Both the position numbers and the translations under genes were made by a program. A stretch of 64,000 nucleotides of DNA from Ophioderma brevispina (lineage: Eukaryota; Echinodermata; Ophiuroidea; Amphilepidida; Ophiodermatidae), in the NCBI GenBank assembly GCA_023653785.1, contig JAMKCH010011746.1, forward strand, positions 1 through 64,000, written 5' to 3'. Below the pieces are notes generated by a model. That model was not told the DNA's origin. It made no database searches and worked only from the letters and a program-made list of their open reading frames with translations. This document shows, piece after piece, positions 32,336 to 43,795 of this stretch. Each line of letters opens with the position of its first letter. The first letter of the stretch is position 1.

Positions 32336-32640
32336 TGTGAAAGATATCCAGAACCTGGTGATTACTGTAGTGGTTTCAGAACCACCTGATACAGTGACCC
32401 AAAGAAACTTACCCAAAGTGCCCCAATTCAGGTTTCAATAACATTTATTCAAATGGACAGGCTGTCTTCACATAAAACACATCAGTCAAAACAAATGTTA
32501 ATGTGAACCAAACCGAAGTCTATCCGGGTTACAAGTAAAAAAACACAAATCTCTCAATAGTGAACAATTTTCACAGGGGGTCATTTGAGATCCGAATTCA
32601 ATGGGGGTTGCTGTTTTGAAGGCTTAATAAAACAAACTTT

Positions 32641-33310
32641 TTAAGTGACAGGAGGAGATTAGTTAGGATAGATTTCTCTCAAATTCATGGATCGGTGTAG
32701 AATACCTACCGAGAAGTTTCGAAGGTTTTATTGGACAAACAGGTGCAAAAGCATCCCGCAAGCAGAGGCGTCGGAACCAGTACGGATGGTACGGATGTGG
32801 CCGTACCAACTTTTTTGCTAAAAGGACAATAAAAAAAGAAAAAAAAAAGAGAAAGGGAAGAGATAAAATTAACATAACTATTTTTTAGTCCTATTAAACT
32901 TCCGTACAATTAATGATCTCCAAATTACAAAATCGCTGTCTTAAGGGGCTTTGCCCTATCCCCCCCCAACAGGGCTCTGCCCCTTGGATCCCCCAAAGCT
33001 GCGTAAAACCCCCCGACCCCCGTCATAAACGTACCACTTTATTTTTGTGTTCCGCCGCCCCTGAGCGCAAGCCTTGTTTTGAACTTGCCTGCTAATCGTA
33101 ATCGTTCCCCATAGAAAACCATTCTTTGACTTTTTCTGTCATGACACAGAAACTACTAAATCATCACGTAATTACAATAAAGACTCATATTCGGCTTTAT
33201 CACTTCAGGTGTGATCTAATATATTGGTAAGCATTCTCAAATATGTAAAACCGGGTTTGACAAAAATTGGGTGCGTCTTTCTTTCTGGAAATCTCCTCAT
33301 GTCTCTTTAA
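32641..33310 (-). mobile_element. Family M TTAA MITE M1, interrupted by a hAT-like MITE
   Basis: TTAAGTGACAGGAGGAGATT to GAAATCTCCTCATGTCTCTTTAA, collinear with the reverse of M2 (51192-51541) after removal of 32763-33063. Confidence 0.8.
32763..33063. mobile_element. hAT-like MITE nested in M1
   Basis: Starts CAGAGGCGTCGGAACCAGTA and ends TGTTCCGCCGCCCCTG. Flanking CCCGCAAG and AGCGCAAG agree at 6 of 8 bases, and M2 shows the uninterrupted target near TTGCAGTTTTC. Contains a repeated GTACGGATG motif and a poly-purine run. Open frames here are incidental. Confidence 0.7.
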
Positions 33311-33424
33311 ATATGTAATAAATAATTTGCATAAATGTTTATTAAATACCTGAAAAATGTGGGGGACTTTTAGGTAAAGTTTTGGACACCTGTATACAAG
33401 TCGCATTAGTTTTTGAAAAATGTG

Positions 33425-33635
33425 CTAACGCAAAGGGTTATGGTCCGATCATAATAAGCCAGCCTCATCCCCAGAACCCCAGATTTACCGGGGGAAGTGG
33501 TCAGAATTTTGGTATCTGAAAAACATACTATTTTTTCTGTTTCTGTTTCTCCTGTTAAATCTTAAGGCTATAAAGAATATTTGATTTGGGATGTTATGAG
33601 AGAATATGTGCCCTATATTTGGTCGACCAATGTAC
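33425..33635 (+). mobile_element. Family I fragment I7
   Basis: Left ~200 bp of family I (GGTCCGATCATAATAAGCC, CCCCAGAACCCCAGATTTAC, TTTGGTCGACCAATGTACAC), ending where a CAGGGCCGGCGCAAGC hAT-like end begins at 33638. Confidence 0.65.
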
Positions 33636-33637
33636 AC

Positions 33638-33830
33638 AGGGCCGGCGCAAGCTACGCCAGTTGCGGCGGTCGCCGCACCACTTTTTGAGAAGAAAAACAA
33701 AGAGCGAGAGAAAAGGAGAACGAAGAGGGGAGAAGAGAAGTCACAAAGAGAGGGAGAGAAAAAGATGAAATAAGGGGGAGAGAGATAGAGAGCAAGATAG
33801 AGAAAGAGAGCCTTGCGAGGTGGAAAAGGA
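33638..33830. repeat. hAT-like end followed by a 120-base polypurine tract
   Basis: CAGGGCCGGCGCAAGC resembles the ends of GC-rich hAT-like MITEs. 33690-33810 is almost entirely A and G, a candidate triplex-forming tract. The two overlapping frames are low complexity. Confidence 0.5.
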
Positions 33831-34028
33831 AAGTTCCGATTGTCTAAATAACTGTGAGCTCTCAAAATTAGGTTAATATCACTATGGCGGATCCGAAGGA
33901 GCCCGTCGTCCTCCCCCCCCACCCGCCGAAAAAATCATGTCGACAATGACACTTTTAAATACTTTAAGTTAAATAACGTCAAATACTTAGTAACGCCATA
34001 AATTTCCAAAGTTTTCCGCGCAAGCGCG

Positions 34029-34375
34029 TTAAAGGTGCACGGAGAGATTTCACATAACAGTGTCCCGAAAAAATATGAAAATTTTGATTTCTGCAACAAA
34101 TGTAAAGCTTTTCTATCAAAACACTAGTCCCTATGTGAATGAATAATCTAATCTAGAGAATCATTTTCTTTGGGCAAATTGTGAATTTCGAATTGACCAT
34201 ATGTTTTACAGCCTGTTTTTACCTTGAAGTCGCCAAATAAAAATCGCCTTTTGTTTTCACTTTCAAGTGCATTTCTGTAGCCAAACACCAAGGTAAGAAA
34301 ATATTTGGGTCTTATCTATATGAATCAATACTTACCACATATGGACTGCCCAAAATCTGTTTGGGTTGCACCTAT
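34029..34375 (+). mobile_element. Family A TTAA MITE A4, diverged
   Basis: TTAAAGGTGCACGGAGAGAT at the left. The interior CTGTAGCCAAACACCAAGG matches A6 CTGTAGCCAAATACAAGG. The right end, GTTTGGGTTGCACCTATC, has lost the final TTAA. Confidence 0.65.
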
Positions 34376-34753
34376 CATATTATAGACTCGATTTCAGAGC
34401 AGGCCTATCTTGGTTTGTTTTCCTGTAGGAATTTTTAAAAGGGGTAATAATGGCACCTTTCTTACCTTATAGGCCTATTTGCATAGAAATCTCGCTTGAT
34501 ATAAGGAACTCTCAGCGAACGAACGTACAATAGGCCTATGCTATAACGTGATTAAATACAAAGAAATCAACTACTGTTTACTTTTAACTACTTTTGATCA
34601 CACCCACAATTATAACGTGAACCACTACAATTTAAATTGTTTCAATCAAATTTGCATGAAAAGGCAAATGCTTTTTGACGCGACCTTGCAATGGGTTCCG
34701 CGCTCGTCGCGCGCGAGGGGACCCCACTATCAACCCCTCGCGTCGCTTAAAAA

Positions 34754-35053
34754 ATGAACCTCATGAACTTTAACCACGAGAGCCCGTCTAGAAAAACCAC
34801 AGATTTTTACTGGCCCTTAGGGACGCCACCATTAGACTTCAAGGGGTGGGGGTTAGAAGCTTTAAAAAAAAAATCACGCCACCATACGAGAAAAAAAACT
34901 TTCCTTTCCCACTTTCCATGTAAAAAATACCCACAACCTTATAAAGCGGGTTTAAAATGCCCTGTGGAAGACACAGAAAAAATTTGCCGCCTGTTTAACT
35001 TACAATTGGAAATACCCATACCTAAAATTTTTCAATTTATTTTTCTGCGCTAA
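34754..35053 (+). other. 99-codon open frame of unknown significance
   Basis: Lys/Pro/Phe-rich, with no domain, signal peptide or family I recognise. It lies between satellite units. The C-rich plus strand keeps stops rare. I regard it as probably non-coding but could not tie it to a repeat. Confidence 0.2.
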
Positions 35054-35911
35054 AGCGCTGTCGTTTAACAAAGTAATTACAGCCTTTATAAGTGTGGGCT
35101 TCTCCCTATTTAGAAATTACGACCCTTTGTCATTGAACGTTGCGACCAATCTTGTGCTAATAATCTTGTACTACCTTTACCCAGCATGAAACGGCCCGTG
35201 ACCCAACTTGACGTGCTGCATTAAAATTAGCCTTAAAACCGTTTATCTTTTGTTCAGACCGGTACTCTCAAAGTAGGCCTATAATACATTTTTTAATTAA
35301 CTTTGCAATTTTACATTGGGTCTATCACTATTAGTAGAAAATATCCTTGAAAACTAACTCCTAATTTTCGCCCGCACACCCGCATTGCTTACGCAGCACC
35401 TAGCTGCAGTTGCGGTCCTTACAGACCCAACTAATAAATCTAAAAATCTGATTTTGGCTTTGGGCCAACAGTTGGTCATTGCATTATAAATAATATCGTT
35501 ACCATCCGAAATTTGCATGAGAAAATGTTTTTTGGCAGGACATTGTTAAGGGTTCCGCCCTTTGCCCGCCACTTCACCCCCGGCAGCTCGCTATCGGATA
35601 AGGTACGATTCATTCATTACACTTTGCATATAACCATAAGCATAATTATTTCCTATTTTTAAAACCGTTGAATCATACCATAAGCATATTGTCATTTTTT
35701 TTTCTATCAAATTTGCATTGGAAAGTGTTTTTGGAAAAGCAGAATCACGTCGCAAGGGTTCAGCAGCGCTTCGCGCGTGGGTACCCCCTCTCCGCACACC
35801 ACACCCAGACAGCTTAGATTACGAACTTTCCATGAACACTTTATGCTTTAGTTCAAAAAACAACTCAACCTCAACTATATATTTTAGTTTTTAAAACGTT
35901 ATCAATACTTA

Positions 35912-36974
35912 CAGAGTGGTCCAAAAAGAGTTACCTTTTTTTTGAAATTTCCTCAAAATGGGTGGACATATCGTATTCGATTTTGAAGAGATTTATAATC
36001 TACAATATCTTTAAACCTGTGAAAGCGTTGAAAACAGAGCTAAATAACAAAAATGGTGGCTGTGTAGAGATAAAATAGTCAAAACCCACTTAGCACACAC
36101 GTATATGGGGCAATCGTGGTATAGAAGATCATCCCCTCTGTCAACAGAGGAAAAGTTTGGACAGCGTCGATTGTTGGGAGAGGCCGAATTTGTGGCCCTA
36201 TTCACCCTGTTTTCATGATGACCTCCTGATAATCTGGCTTTTTATGTTAACATCATCTTTAACATCTGTTCCTCCGAATTGGAAAGTCAGTACCATTCAA
36301 CTCACCTTTTACATTGAAAACCTGAAGCAAATGCCGATTAGTCCCTGTTTTGAGAGTTATTGTAGCTATAAATGCGTTTTCCTCCTCCTTGACTAGTTCT
36401 CTGCTATCGGCAGGACTGGCATGTTTCAATAGCGTGGAATTTCATTTCCTCCACACACTGCACATCCACCCTCATTTCATGCCCATATACCTTCGAACAA
36501 GTACTGAGGTGACACAATGGGTTGAATCTACAACAATCATACATTGCGTGAACTGTAGACTTACTCAAGTAACAGACTATACCTGACCACCCTTCAAGTT
36601 TGCGTGAGGTGTTTACCTTTGAAAATGGAAGTGAATATTTCAATCATGAACTGAACCAAAGAGACTACACTTGAATCACTTGAATACACTTTCCAAAACT
36701 AATGTCCCTTTACAAAAACATTCAGTTGATTTCAATTGGAGAGAAGTTTAAATTAAAAGGGGCTTGCATTTTCGTTCTTTTCAGTCACTTTACATCACTT
36801 TCCAGATGGGCGGGGCCTTTTGTCATGTCGCTTTGTTTTTTCACGCCGTTTTCACCAGCTTCCAACAAGATATTATCTTTGGAAAAAAACATAGCCCAAA
36901 GGACTTTTGGATAGTTTAAGCCATATTGAGCATTTGCCATAAGAAAAAGTGTAACCTTTTTTTGGACCACTCTG
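35912..36974. mobile_element. Tc1/mariner-type element, non-autonomous or decayed
   Basis: 1063 bp with inverted ends CAGAGTGGTCCAAAAAGAGT and its complement ending TTTGGACCACTCTG, flanked by TA on both sides (35910-35911 and 36975-36976). It interrupts a satellite unit at ATCAATACTTA. No frame longer than 80 codons, and no DDE transposase motif recognised on either strand, so it is a deleted or strongly decayed copy. Confidence 0.85.
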
Positions 36975-37621
36975 TATAAAGCTTACAAACGCATTATCTA
37001 TGCACATTGTTTCTATCAAATTTGTCATGGGAAAATGTGTTTTGGAAAGCGAATAGTGCAAGGGTTCCGCGCTTCGCGCGGGAGGGGAATACCCCTCCCG
37101 CACCCACCCCCGCGGACAGCTTGATATACAGAACTCTAACATGGACCTTTTGTGCTTAATTCAGACTACCCATCACTATTTTTACTTTTTAAATCGTTAT
37201 ATAATCTATAACATTATTGAAAATTGTTTGTTATCAATTTGCATGGGGTTTTTTTGGAACGGGAAAACTGCGAGGGTTCCTCGCTTTCTCGCAGTAGGGG
37301 TAACTCTCATGGTCCTGGTCCATATGTTCCTGGACCATAATTTCGGTCCAAAATCTCAGAAGCCCAGGACTGCACGCCGTTATACCGTATATACCGTATA
37401 TAGCCTACTATGCTTACAACAACGACACTTTATTAGCCCGCCGCACCAACTTACTTCATTGCTTCCCGCGCCCTGGTAAACAGAGTACTTCTTTTGGCTG
37501 CAAAATCACCTTTTATTAGCGGGTCCATCAAACAAGATTAAAAATATCAGCAAACACAACCTGTGTTCCAGATGGGGGTGGTGCAAAGGCCATTATATCG
37601 AATATTAAAACCTTTTATACT

Positions 37622-37790
37622 TAAATGCTGACTCAGAGATTTCCTGAAGATTGTGACCTCAATTTCTTGACAATCATGTTTTTTTGCTATATACTGCTTG
37701 CCTGCATACTTGTGAAATAGCTAGCTCAAATTTGATGCTTTCATTAGAAATAAAACTTGTTTTAAAATTCCAGTCCCCGATTTTGTTTGG
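37622..37790 (+). mobile_element. Family F fragment F5
   Basis: AATGCTGACTCAGAGATTTCC and the CTTGTGAAATAGCTAG segment match the left half of F1 (46964-47354). The right half is missing. Confidence 0.55.
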
Positions 37791-38424
37791 ATCTATTAAT
37801 ATACTAGTCGATGCTATCATTTAGAAGAATCTACCGTTTTCGCCGTTGCTTAACAACGCCCTAAACTTGTTCTGTTATGACTTGTTGGAATTGCTCTGAA
37901 AATTTGGAGTTGTGGCAGCTATGATAATATGGCGAAATTTAATGTAACAGAATTTTTTTTTGGTTGTGTCTAAATGGTCATTTTTTAAGGTATTGTGTTT
38001 GCTAGAATCTGATTTTCATGTATAAAATTCCGCAGCTTGTCCTTTACTCTTTCTACTGAGTTACTTCGTCATTATTAAGATTCCGCGAGGGCGCTGTTTG
38101 TTATCGAATTGTACGTGAGTGCTGGGAGCGTGGTTGGACTTGCGGGCCTATAATTGGTCCTTGCGCCCAGTTATGTTTGTGTTAAATGTTGCTGACTTGT
38201 GTGTGATGCGTCTGTAAAGATCTACTTAAACCCCCTGCCTTGGCCTACACCATGCAACGTCACCACTCATACCGTGTTCGTCTAGCCTCTGTCCGATGCC
38301 GAAAAGCTTGTGTTGTGTATATTATTTATATCATATATATAGTGCCCTTTTTCTGACTAATGTCATGATTAGAAGCCCTCAAAATATCCAATAGTTTTTT
38401 TTTTTAACCCGGTTTTTTTTTATA
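37791..38424. other. No gene seen
   Basis: Unrecognised; several T-runs (37948, 38396-38420). Confidence 0.35.
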
Positions 38425-38795
38425 TTAAAGGGGGATGGCCCGATTTAAAGGATATGAAGTTTCACATCCTGATAGATGGCCTTCACTCCAAAACCCCATC
38501 TGTAAAGTTTCGCTTCGATATTTCAATCCGTTTTGTGCGAGAGCTAAAAACGTGATTTTGTAAGCTCCATAGACATGATAGAGTACTGTTGGTAAAATTA
38601 ATATTGGTCGAAGACCAAAATGGGGCCATTTTCGCTCATAACTCCAAACAAACAATCCTTTTGGCCTCTAGATTTCACAGGGTAATAAAAAAATAGTAGC
38701 TTCTATTCTGATAACCAAAAATGTTGACCACTTCGGTACAATCTTGGGCTTTTGGGGACGAGGCTATTAGCGATCAGGGGCCATGGGACCTTTAA
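38425..38795 (-). mobile_element. Family I TTAA MITE, copy I2
   Basis: TTAAAGGGGGATGGCCCGAT to GGGGCCATGGGACCTTTAA, reverse of I1, full length at 371 bp. Confidence 0.8.
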
Positions 38796-38957
38796 AAACG
38801 GACGCCAGGCATAAGATAAGTACTAATTAAAATATTCATGAGGCTCACGCTGTTTACACTCATTCATGGGGGTTGTAGGACTTGCCAAGCCAACAGCAAC
38901 AGCGCAATTCAAATAGCATCAACTTCCGGGTGCACGGTGCTAGTCTGTTTCAAAGAC

Positions 38958-39315
38958 TTAAAGGTCCATGGCCCATCCTAATAGCCTCGTCCCCAGAAGT
39001 CCAGATTTTACGAAGTGGTCACATTTTGGTAATCAGAAGAAAGCTCCTATGTTTCTTATTAACCCTGTGAAATCTTAGAGCCAAAGGATGTTTGGTTGTA
39101 AGTAATGAAGCGAAAAAGTAACTCCAATTTGGGTTACAATATTAATTTTACACAGTAACTCTATGGCTTCGGAAATCATGTTTTCTGCTCCTCAACAGAA
39201 AACGCATTGAAATATTCGGCGCAAAACTTTGCAGGTGGGGTTTTTGGTTAAGGCCATTCTATCACAAGATGAAAACTTCCATATCCTACATCGGGGCCAA
39301 ATTTCCCCCCTTTAA
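38958..39315 (+). mobile_element. Family I TTAA MITE, copy I3
   Basis: TTAAAGGTCCATGGCCCATC to ATTTCCCCCCTTTAA, 358 bp. It lies 162 bp from I2 in opposite orientation. Confidence 0.8.
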
Positions 39316-40997
39316 AGGTAGGAGTGCGCCTCTTCCATACGAACGGTTATACACACAGACTGACTAAAGACTGGGCCTGGTCATGAATATTTAAATCTAA
39401 ATGACCGTTATTTGAAATTACACTATTTTGCATTGGGGTTAATCACTACCCCGACGGATTTTGAAGTCAATATTTTTTTTCCTAAATTATCATGATAATT
39501 ACTAAGATCTTTTTAAGATGATTTTTTGCAATGTCCTGGGGACCGAGACTGCCATAGAATGCATGTAAGCAGTTCCCCAAATTACCGTTTAGGAATCACC
39601 AATGCCCAAATCGAGCAGATCGTGTCACCCCCCCCCCCACTCTTGGGATTCCCCCAGGATTATCCCTCAGGTCACGTGACCGTTGCAAGAATCCTCGTGT
39701 TCCTCGTTGGCTAGCCCTCACACACAGGTAAGTGCCAGCATTTTGAACAGTTTGTTGAAACGAATCCCAACATAATTTTCTTGAGAGGACAAATTAATTC
39801 ATCGGTGATTTAATCTAAATACGTACATATTCAGTGTATTTGTACGAGTTAAAACTTTAATATGACAGTGTTAAGCTAACAATCAGGAATTAATCAACAG
39901 ATGCGATTAGCATACCCTATCAAAGAGCGACATTTTACGCCACACTGTAAAATTTTCCAGGATCATTTGACCAATATCTTCAGAATTATGTAAGTTTGAG
40001 TGTCATTTTTTCGGACTCTTTTTTTTTTATTTTGTTTTTTTTTTCTGCATAGCAGGATATTGGTTGTACCTACATCCGCAGGTATTTTTTACATTTGGAG
40101 CTTTATTACAAAGCGAAATAGATTTTTCTATCCTCACACCCCTAAAAAACACGACACATTGTTGTTATGACGTCTCATGGACGCCTAAGTCAGAAATACC
40201 TTTCAAACACAAACAAATTATCCTTGTGCACAAGTGATCTGAATTTTATATGATCTAACAATTTTAATGATTTTGTAATGTTTGCATCAAGAATTTGGTA
40301 GGTTGCAAAACATTACCTAAATCAAAATTACACAATTACCCACAAATTTAGATAACTGATACTTAATGTCAAAGGAAAAAATGCCGAAAAGAAGGCGTTT
40401 GCCGGTTTCACCCCACGATGGCTATGGTCCGCTTCAAACGAAGCCTTTCCAAAATGACATGCGCACAAGTTTCACTATCAAATCAGGTCATATTCCAAGG
40501 GAATCTCTCAGTCCTGAAGGTATCTTTTCCAGCAGTTCAAGACGAACGGGGCTTTCCCTCGACGACAAATGGTCCATAATATAAAATCCAGGTAAGATAC
40601 CACCATCAGTCTGGCGCTATGTCCTCATATAATGACCACATTGAAATCCCTTTTTGATTCCGAAACTGAAGCTCTTTTGGCTTAAAAAGACGACCGCAGA
40701 CAATTTAGCTTATCAAGCTCCAGCGCATCCAATTTGAAATCCTGGCACTAGATGTAAACTCAATCTACCATTATTGTAGATTAAACTAGCTATAATTATA
40801 ATGTAACTCCAAAGCTCTAGTTCAGCTCCTGATTTCACCTGCTAGCAGAGAGTCTTCCAGTGATATATTTAACTACTCACAGTGAAATTCCCCTTTCTTA
40901 ACATAATCATTACATCATTCTCATGCATCACTACCTTACACAGCTAGCCGCATCGTAATTCATCACCCGAATTACCATCACTTCATATAATAACTTT
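39316..40997. other. Mostly unrecognised, possible exon-like segments
   Basis: Two strong splice-donor-like words occur, ACACAGGTAAGTGCC (39725-39739) and ATCCAGGTAAGATAC (40585-40599), each after a short open frame. See the entry at 40366. Confidence 0.3.
40366..40584 (+). CDS. Hypothetical 72-residue ORF, possible exon
   Basis: Encodes a basic start MSKEKMPKRRRLPVSPHDGY, then a Ser/Arg-rich middle and a C-terminus RRTGLSLDDKWSII. Composition is more protein-like than other frames in the window and it lies in non-repeat sequence. CAG|GTAAGA follows 6-8 bases after the stop, and AAATTTAG precedes the start, so it could be part of an exon. I do not recognise a family, and the stop before the donor argues against a simple internal coding exon. 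Confidence 0.22.
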   Translation: MSKEKMPKRRRLPVSPHDGYGPLQTKPFQNDMRTSFTIKSGHIPRESLSPEGIFSSSSRRTGLSLDDKWSII

Positions 40998-41144
40998 GTG
41001 GGGAATTCCCCTAGGGTTCTGCATTTTTGATCTCAAAACATAAACAAGTTTCTAAATTTAGCATCCTTGGGGAATTACCAACTTCCCCTATTGTGCATCT
41101 AAACAGTGCATTTTTGCCAAAACAACTCTAGGGAATCCCCTTTT
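40998..41144. mobile_element. Small element with GGGGAATTCCCCTAGGG ends
   Basis: Left GGGGAATTCCCCTAGGGTT and right AACTCTAGGGAATCCCC are imperfect inverted copies with 2-3 indels. About 147 bp with no clear flanking duplication. Confidence 0.45.
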
Positions 41145-42337
41145 CGCTCTCTTTATAGTCAACAAAGTTGCTTTTTTCTTTCCCGTGAGAAATCTGTTTC
41201 TCAAATAAAATTGTAAAATAATATTTTAAAAGTTTATCATAAAAATGGAGGCCATATAACACTTGTGCTCTCGTCAGCTTACGCGTGTACCCTCGGCCCA
41301 GCATGAATCTATAGCCCCCGTTTTGCTCTGCACAACAATAGTACTGTCCACCGTGTGTCATCCACGTTATCTTCTTGCGGTGGGGTCGACCCGGTCGTTT
41401 TTTTTTTTCTCTCAGTCCGAAGGGTTGCTAAATTACATCCATTCCAAGGCTTTTAGAATCTTGGCCATGAATGATGTGCCAAAATAATCTTTAAATGAAA
41501 TTAAGCACAACACTGACCCTTTATATTAGGGTAATCAGTCATGGTCAGCGCTTCTGTCTTGCCTAACGGCCTGTTTTACAATTATACGTTTCAATTTGCT
41601 GTTCAATCTCGCCATGTTCCGTAGCCTTTTGCTTTTTGTGGCAATCGGTCACTCGCGCTTATAGGGCGGGTCGGCGAAAATGAACACACTACTACTTACT
41701 ACTCTTCTTTAATCTTGGGATTTTAATAAATGAATAACAAACCGAAACATTGCTACAGAAGATTTTCTTAACTATACATGCAATTAAGGAAAACACCATG
41801 GAAAAATAATATAAACACAGCAGTTAGTACAATATTAATTCTGAAGTTAGTCTATTGATGCATTTTTAATGGTGTTAGTAACTTTATTATCGATATGTTT
41901 TTGTACAACTGTAGACTTGTTCGTTCACAAGTAAAAAAAAAAACAGATCTAGATTTGGTGTTTAAATAATGGCTATTGTATTAACAAAAAATACGAAATT
42001 ATAGACAAGTCCCCATTTATGAACTCTATGTGTTTTTTTCTCTTCAGCTTCATAAACCATGTCACCCTGACTTGCGAAAGATCTTGAACATTGTCTATTT
42101 TTAAAAGTTTTCATACACGCGACAGTCACGATTTATATTTTTGTGATAACACAAAAAGTAGAATTAGCCTACCATATTTAGAGGACTCGGGAAGGTCATG
42201 TTTGTGGGTTGTAAGAATTGCAAAAAGGGACATCGTTTGCGATACTCTGTCGAGTCTCGTGAACGTTACACATGAATCGGATTTCCGTTTTCATGCCAGT
42301 AAACTAGGCCAGTATAAATAAACAGCGTGCCTTAGAT
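41145..42337. other. No confirmed gene
   Basis: A good acceptor-like stretch (TGTTTTTTTCTCTTCAG, ending 42047) precedes 20 open codons to a stop near 42105. The frame 42091-42321 has no recognised domain. No consistent gene model could be built. Confidence 0.3.
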
Positions 42338-42450
42338 AACCAAAAAGTCTGGATTCCGACTTTTATAACAAAGTTGTGATTTTCGATCGATTTGAGCTTG
42401 TTTGCACGCAGTGATTAGCTATCATGGACAAGTATTATGAATATGCACAA
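42338..42450 (-). mobile_element. Family F internal fragment
   Basis: GGATTCCGACTTTTATAACA and AGTTGTGATTTTCGATCGAT correspond to the middle of F4 (CCGGATCCAGATTTTTATAA, AGTTGTGATC). No termini. Confidence 0.45.
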
Positions 42451-42574
42451 ACACCAATTGTTGAAGATAGAGGAGGCCGAACCCTCATCGGGAAAATATC
42501 TGATTCAGCCTTTAGTACTAGTATACTGCATGAGGGCTTACGATGATGTAATTGGTAGGCATACAAAGGAGGGG

Positions 42575-42660
42575 CTGGGTTGGGGACAGTTGGTACCCTC
42601 ATGTGACCTTGGTGACTTCATGTGACCTCTTTGACCTCATTAAAGTCAAATGTTAACCCT
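42575..42660 (-). repeat. Short TGACCT-rich tract
   Basis: CATGTGACCTTGGTGACTTC, then ATGTGACCTCTTTGACCTCA: spaced TGACCT half sites like those of 43590-43800. Confidence 0.5.
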
Positions 42661-43049
42661 TTCTGCAAAGCTTGTGTACAAGTTATTGGATGTTTTATAA
42701 GCGGATAATGATGTAAACTTGGTGGAAGGAAGCAGAAGATTAAGAGTTTTACCACTGAGTCGAGTTGGAGCATATTTTGGGCCAAATTACATATGCACAA
42801 TGAGATTAATTAACGACGCAAAAAATGACCGTACGTAATCACTTATATTCTTAAACGTTCATTGATATGCAAATTGTTCATGCATGCAACCACCCATTAT
42901 GGTGTGCATATTCTTGCCATTTGAAAATTGTGATACATTGCGGCTAGGTCTGCCCAAATGAGCTAATTAAATATTTTTAAAGTTTTTTAAATATGTATAT
43001 TGTACATGAAAAAAACTACTATGCCATACATCAGTTTTTGGTGTGAATC

Positions 43050-43585
43050 CTATGGAGGGGGTCCCCCCCTCCTGTGTGGGGGAAGGGTGGGGTGTTTCTG
43101 TGGTAGGAGAGGGAAAGGATGGGGTTGGGAAGGGGAAAGGGTGAAGTATTGGGGAGGGAAGGTGGGTGTGGGGAAGGGGAGTGTGAAGGGTGGGGTGTTT
43201 TTAGGAGGAAACAGGGTGGCGGTTGTGGGTGGGGTTGGGAGGGGTGGTCGGGGCGTCGGAGGGGTTGGCCCGGTGTCGATGAAGGGGTCGGGGTGCCGTC
43301 GGTGAAGGTCAAGGCGGGGTGCACGGGAGGGGTCTAGGATAAGGTAGGCCTTGCTATGGGATGGGGGCACAGGGTTAGATAGTGGGGAGGTGCATCGAGG
43401 TGGCCTGAGGGGGCAGGGTGTGCAGGCAGCAGGGTGAGCTGACTCGGTGATTCTTTGAACACTAATGTGACATGTATGACCTCATGTAAGATTTGGTGCA
43501 ATTCATGGGGAGGGTAGGGTGCATCAGGGAGGAGCGCGGGAGGGTGCATACACGGTAGTGGAAGGGTGGGGTTTACCCCATGTTG
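43050..43585 (+). repeat. Strand-biased G-rich tract (G-quadruplex prone)
   Basis: Over 500 bases with dense GGG and GGGG runs on the plus strand and almost none on the other, for example repeated GGGGTTGGGAGGGG and GGAAGGGGAGTGTGAAGGG. All the frames here on both strands (43000-43305, 43031-43324, 43050-43370, 43119-43337) are low-complexity Gly/Pro products and not credible genes. Confidence 0.75.
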
Positions 43586-43795
43586 AACCCTGGTGACCCT
43601 GTGTGGGACCTGGTTGACCTTGGTGCCCCCATGTGACTCGGGTGTGACTTGGTGACCCGGTGGCATCAATGACCCCATGTGAAAAAAAAGCCCTTGGTGA
43701 CCCATGTGACCTCGGTTGACACCATGTGGCATCGGCGACCTCATGTCACATCAGTGACCTAAGTCACCCGGTGACCTCATGTCACCTTTGGCCGA
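43586..43795 (-). repeat. Degenerate GTGACC..CATGTGACCT minisatellite
   Basis: About 12-25-bp units of CATGTGACCTCGGTGAC type, giving an array of TGACCT/AGGTCA-like half sites. The minus frame 43334-43744 (136 codons) arises from the missing stops in this repeat. Confidence 0.7.

Larger units (their letters stand above)
34495..37330 (+). repeat. ~210-bp satellite with GC-rich hairpin core, split by a Tc1/mariner element
   Basis: Units share ATCAAATTTGCATGG, then GCAAGGGTTCCGCGCTTCGC and GGACAGCTTGATATACGAAC. GC cores lie near 34700, 35555, 35755, 37070 and 37270. After removal of 35912-36974 the last four are spaced 200-250 bp apart. The core in the 37070 unit contains two nested palindromes, CGCGCTTCGCGCG and GGGAGGGGAATACCCCTCCC. 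34754-35053 holds a 99-codon frame of unknown meaning. Confidence 0.75.

Noticed and set aside
33485..33922. 145-codon minus frame
   Set aside because: Spans a family I fragment and a polypurine tract; the protein is low complexity.
35912..36974. Transposase gene in the Tc1/mariner-type element
   Set aside because: No frame over 80 codons and no DDE or helix-turn-helix motif recognised on either strand.
43334..43744. 136-codon minus-strand frame rich in Pro and His
   Set aside because: Product of the strand-biased G-rich and TGACC repeats, where stops are rare on that strand.
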